A DNA stretch of 8,662 bases from Palsa-1392 sp036493915 (lineage in GTDB: Bacteria; Verrucomicrobiota; Verrucomicrobiia; Chthoniobacterales; UBA10450), in assembly GCA_036493915.1 (NCBI GenBank), contig DASXPA010000078.1:1-8662 (forward strand), given 5' to 3'. The notes below the pieces were generated by a model. That model had not been told where the DNA came from, searched no databases, and saw nothing but the letters and a program-made list of their open reading frames with translations. Shown here piece by piece: positions 6,524-8,662 of this stretch (position 1 is its first letter; each line of letters opens with the position of its first letter). Made by a program: the position numbers and the translations under genes.

Positions 6524-7783
6524 TTAAAGCAGCAATAAAGTCGGATTTTCCAGGAGTTGCCGGAGCGCCTTGAGGTAGTTGGCGCCGATCGCGCCGTCGA
6601 CGACGCGGTGATCGCAGCTCATTCCGATCTTCATCCGGTAGCCAGGGACGATCTCGTCGTCCTTGTTCACGACCGGTTGCCTAACGATCGCGCCGATCGA
6701 GAGAATGATGGCCTGGGGCGGGTTGATGATTGCGGAGAAATAATCGATGCCGTAGCTCCCGAGGTTCGAGACCGTGAGGGTGCCGCCTTGGAATTCTTCC
6801 GGCTTCATCCGCTTGTTGCGCGCGCGATGGGCGAGGTCTTTGACCGCGGCGCTGATCTCGCGGAGCGATTTATTCTGTGCGCCGCGAATGACCGGCGTGA
6901 CAAGGCCTTCATCGATCGCAACTGCTACGGCGAGGTTGATGTCGCCATAATGAATGATGGCGTCGCCGTCGAAGGCGGCGTTCACTCTCGGCTCGCGCAA
7001 CGCGGAGACGACCGCGCCTTTAAGGATGAAGTCGTTGACTGTGATTTTGTTTGCGTCGTCGTCTTCGCCCCCGGATTTAAGCTCGGCGCGAACGCGCATA
7101 AGGGGGTCGGCGTTGATCTCGATGTTGAGGTAGAAATGCGGAACCGGGCCGAGACTGGTGACGAGCCGTTCGGCGATGACTTTGCGCATGCCCGTGAGGC
7201 TAATGCGCGCGGTTTCGCCGGCTTCGATTTCTGGCGTGGCAACTTTACTGGGCTTCGCGCCAGCGACGGGTTTTTCGGCTGATACAGCCGACGCTACATC
7301 TTTCTCGACGATGCGGCCGCCGGGGCCGGTGCCGCTTAGACTCGTGAGGTCGATTCCTTTTTCCGCCGCGATCTTGCGCGCGAGCGGTGAAGCTTTGACG
7401 CGGCCGGGCTCGGCTTTTTTCTCCGCTTTTGGCGCGATTTTTTTGGCCGCAGGCGCTTTCATTTCGGGAGTTTTCTCCGGCTCCGCTTCTTTGCCATCGC
7501 CCGGGGCCGCTTCTTTGCTTTCTTCCTTTTCGTTAGGCGCTTCTTCACCTTCGCCGCCGATAAAGGCGATGCGGTCACCGACGTTTACCTTCCCACCTTC
7601 CTGCACATAAATTTCCTTGAGGACACCGTCGTCGGTGGCTTCCCATTCCATCGTCGCCTTGTCGGTCTCGATCTCGGCCAGGATTTCGCCCGCAGTGACT
7701 TCGTCCCCAACTTTCTTTTTCCAACTTACGACGGTCCCTTCGGTCATCGTGTCGCTCAGTTTCGGCATCTGGATTTCAGGCAT
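6524..7783 (-). CDS. pdhC: Pyruvate dehydrogenase complex E2, dihydrolipoamide acetyltransferase
   Basis: E2 is the 419-aa core of the pyruvate dehydrogenase complex. It moves the acetyl group made by E1 from its swinging lipoyl arm to coenzyme A. One N-terminal lipoyl domain spans residues 1-77, with lipoylation site K42 in ETDKATM. A flexible Glu/Lys/Ala/Pro-rich linker follows (about 78-128). The peripheral subunit-binding domain is at about 130-166 (ASPLARKIAAEKGIDL, GTGPGGRIVEKDV). After a second linker comes the catalytic domain (about 190-419), with SNLGSYGID (339-347), INPPQAI and the active-site motif DHRVVDG (H392, D396). The opening PEIQMPKLSDTMTEGTVV and the overall length fit PDH E2 better than branched-chain or 2-oxoglutarate E2. 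The gene lies 138 bp after the E1 beta gene on the same strand, and cotranscription is likely. No Shine-Dalgarno precedes the ATG; a heptamer repeat occupies that position. Its 3' end is duplicated at 2034-2153. The symbol follows the pdhA/B/C naming convention. Confidence 0.95.
   Translation of the reverse strand: MPEIQMPKLSDTMTEGTVVSWKKKVGDEVTAGEILAEIETDKATMEWEATDDGVLKEIYVQEGGKVNVGDRIAFIGGEGEEAPNEKEESKEAAPGDGKEAEPEKTPEMKAPAAKKIAPKAEKKAEPGRVKASPLARKIAAEKGIDLTSLSGTGPGGRIVEKDVASAVSAEKPVAGAKPSKVATPEIEAGETARISLTGMRKVIAERLVTSLGPVPHFYLNIEINADPLMRVRAELKSGGEDDDANKITVNDFILKGAVVSALREPRVNAAFDGDAIIHYGDINLAVAVAIDEGLVTPVIRGAQNKSLREISAAVKDLAHRARNKRMKPEEFQGGTLTVSNLGSYGIDYFSAIINPPQAIILSIGAIVRQPVVNKDDEIVPGYRMKIGMSCDHRVVDGAIGANYLKALRQLLENPTLLLL
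6679..6686 (-). repeat. Octamer CGTTAGGC (inverted orientation)
   Basis: The plus strand reads GCCTAACG. This copy lies inside the E2 catalytic domain and encodes part of I-V-R-Q (residues 366-369), using the codons GTT AGG CAA. It does not extend to the full decamer. Confidence 0.55.
7530..7539 (+). repeat. Decamer TCGTTAGGCG, copy 3
   Basis: This exact copy encodes Ala-Pro-Asn-Glu (GCG CCT AAC GAA) at E2 residues 82-85. It sits at the start of the disordered linker that follows the lipoyl domain, where sequence is poorly constrained. Confidence 0.6.
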
Positions 7784-7793
7784 GGGAAGAAGA

Positions 7794-7822
7794 TGTTGAG
7801 AGTTGAGGGTTGAAAGTTGAGA
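7794..7822 (-). repeat. Tandem heptamer array (TCAACNN)4 just upstream of the E2 start
   Basis: On the minus strand four TCAAC cores recur with an exact 7-bp period (plus-strand GTTGA at 7795, 7802, 7809 and 7816), separated by variable dinucleotides. The array ends about 11 bases before the E2 ATG and occupies the region where a ribosome-binding site would normally be. Heptamer arrays of this type are scattered between genes in some Verrucomicrobiota genomes, as I recall; this is not checked here. Confidence 0.75.
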
Positions 7823-7831
7823 GAAGGCGGT

Positions 7832-7841
7832 TCGTTAGGCG
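7832..7841 (+). repeat. Decamer TCGTTAGGCG, copy 4 (intergenic)
   Basis: This is the only copy outside a gene. It lies in the E1 beta-E2 spacer, between the heptamer array and the large hairpin. Confidence 0.6.
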
Positions 7842-7844
7842 GCT

Positions 7845-7911
7845 TGTCATTCTGGGCGAAGCGAACGACCTCTCGTTGTCCGGGAGATGCTTCGCTTCGC
7901 TCAACATGACA
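7845..7911. repeat. REP-like intergenic hairpin between the E1 beta and E2 genes
   Basis: The arms at 7845-7865 and 7891-7911 pair at 18 of 21 positions; one arm begins TGTCATTCTGGGCGAAGCG. The inner segments (CTCTCG against CGGGAG) allow further pairing around a short loop near TTGTC. On the minus strand its translation contains the string VMLSEAKHL, familiar as a spurious product of a widespread 'GTCATTCTGAGCGAAGCGAA'-type repeat found in many soil bacteria. It lies 10 bp after the E1 beta stop. It may act as an mRNA-stabilising or attenuating hairpin between the two operon genes, or be a passive mobile palindrome. No T-run follows it, so a simple intrinsic terminator is unlikely. Confidence 0.8.
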
Positions 7912-7921
7912 AAAGGAGCGT

Positions 7922-8662
7922 CTAACAAATCTTCTTCACCGCAGCGATGATCTTTTCCGCGCTCGGGAGAACGGCTTTTTCGAGCGCCTCGTTGTAGGGC
8001 ATCGGGACGTCTTCCTGCGAGACGCGCTGAATGGGCGCGTCGAGCGCGTCGAAAATCTGCTGCTGAATGCGGTAGGTGATTTCGGAGCCGACGCCGCAGA
8101 AAGGCCGATCCTGCTCGGCGATGACGACGCGGTGCGTTTTGCTTACCGAGGCGAAAACTGTTTCCCAATCGAGCGGCTTGATCGAGCGCAGATCGAGCAC
8201 TTCGACGTTGATCTTTTCGTTAGCTAGCTCTTCCGCCGCCGCCAGTGCCATCGGCAAAGTCTGCGCGTAGCAGATGAGCGTGACGTCGCTCCCTTCGCGT
8301 TTGATCTCCGCTTCGCCTAACGGAATCAGCAGCTCGGTGTCTTCGTCTTCGATCTGCCCTTTGTGGCTGTAGAAGAGTTCACACTCGAGAACGAGCACCG
8401 GGTTGTTGTCGCGCACCGCGGTCTTGAGCAAACCCTTCGCGTCGCGCGGAGTCGCGGGCGTGCAGATTTTCAGCCCCGGCACGTTGGCGTAAAGACATTC
8501 CGTCGCGTGTGAATGCGTGGCGCCGAGTTGATGCGCCGGCCCGTTCGGTCCGCGGAAAGTGATCGGAATGTTGAACTGGCCGCCAGACATCGTGAGCATG
8601 TTCGGCGCGTTGTTCACCACCTGATCGAAGGCGACGAAGGAAAAGCTGAAGGTCATGAACTC
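7922..8662 (-). CDS. pdhB: Pyruvate dehydrogenase E1 component, beta subunit (5' end outside the window)
   Basis: These are the C-terminal 246 residues of a protein normally about 325-330 aa long. The frame is open at the right edge: it reads Glu-Phe before the first Met, and family members have EFMTFSF internally, so that Met is not the start. With E1 alpha, the subunit forms the thiamine-diphosphate enzyme that decarboxylates pyruvate and reductively acetylates the E2 lipoyl arm. Visible features are the end of the transketolase-like pyrimidine-binding domain (FVAFDQVVNNAPNM, FRGPNGPAHQLGATHSH, ATPRDAKGLLKTAV) and the transketolase C-terminal domain (VTLICYAQTLPMALAAAEEL, VEVLDLRSIKPLDW, VVIAEQ, GVGSEI). 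The order E1 beta then E2 on one strand supports a pdhA-pdhB-pdhC operon, with E1 alpha upstream of this window. A related acetoin or branched-chain E1 beta is less likely, given the PDH-type E2 next door. Confidence 0.93.
   Translation of the reverse strand, partial: EFMTFSFSFVAFDQVVNNAPNMLTMSGGQFNIPITFRGPNGPAHQLGATHSHATECLYANVPGLKICTPATPRDAKGLLKTAVRDNNPVLVLECELFYSHKGQIEDEDTELLIPLGEAEIKREGSDVTLICYAQTLPMALAAAEELANEKINVEVLDLRSIKPLDWETVFASVSKTHRVVIAEQDRPFCGVGSEITYRIQQQIFDALDAPIQRVSQEDVPMPYNEALEKAVLPSAEKIIAAVKKIC
8315..8322 (-). repeat. Octamer CGTTAGGC (inverted orientation)
   Basis: The plus strand reads GCCTAACG. In E1 beta it encodes Pro-Leu-Gly-Glu with the codons CCG TTA GGC GAA. TTA is an unusual leucine codon in such GC-rich DNA, which suggests the word itself may be retained. 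Confidence 0.55.

Noticed and set aside
2034..6643. Recent tandem duplication of the E2 end
   Set aside because: The copies differ at about one base in five, mostly at silent positions, which excludes a recent copy. No integrase or transposase is present either, so a currently mobile element is not supported.
6557..7282. Plus-strand open frame of 241 codons
   Set aside because: It is antisense to the E2 catalytic domain and shows no family features.

Overview
The window is GC-rich bacterial DNA, and every gene I can support lies on the minus strand, so transcription runs from right to left. Two intergenic repeats suggest Verrucomicrobiota, or possibly Acidobacteriota: a hairpin whose chance translation reads VMLSEAKHL, and a (TCAACNN)n heptamer array. 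This placement is inference only; there is no rRNA or tRNA to support it.

Read in the direction of transcription, the right end (8662-6524) is a pyruvate dehydrogenase operon segment. It holds the C-terminal three quarters of the E1 beta subunit, a 138-bp spacer filled with repeats, and a complete lipoylated E2 dihydrolipoamide acetyltransferase. E1 alpha is presumably upstream of the window, and no E3 is present. Next, at 6418-2162, comes one very large gene (1418 aa) fusing a CheB methylesterase, a CheR methyltransferase, PAS modules joined by a nine-heptad coiled coil, a histidine kinase core and a C-terminal receiver domain. The left end (1832-10) is an apparent Type II restriction-modification pair: an SPPY-type DNA methyltransferase, then a 4-bp ATGA overlap, then a 238-aa protein that is probably the cognate nuclease.

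Two signals are not explained by ordinary gene annotation. First, a 120-bp orphan copy of the E2 3' end (2034-2153) lies immediately downstream of the kinase gene, in the same orientation as the intact E2 gene on the kinase's other side. The kinase is therefore bracketed by two homologous E2 3' ends. By my hand alignment they are about 79% identical in DNA and 37/39 identical in protein, so the orphan derives from a diverged functional E2 rather than from a fresh tandem duplication. Second, the octamer CGTTAGGC/GCCTAACG occurs six times, four of them within the decamer TCGTTAGGCG, against about 0.26 octamers expected by chance. It falls preferentially in interdomain linkers and an intergenic spacer. 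That pattern resembles a genome-wide repeated word such as a DNA uptake sequence, which cannot be established from one window.

The PDH genes carry out central carbon metabolism, the kinase is an orphan signalling hub with no visible partner, and the restriction-modification pair is accessory. Nothing in the sequence links the three functionally; the interest lies in how they came to be adjacent.
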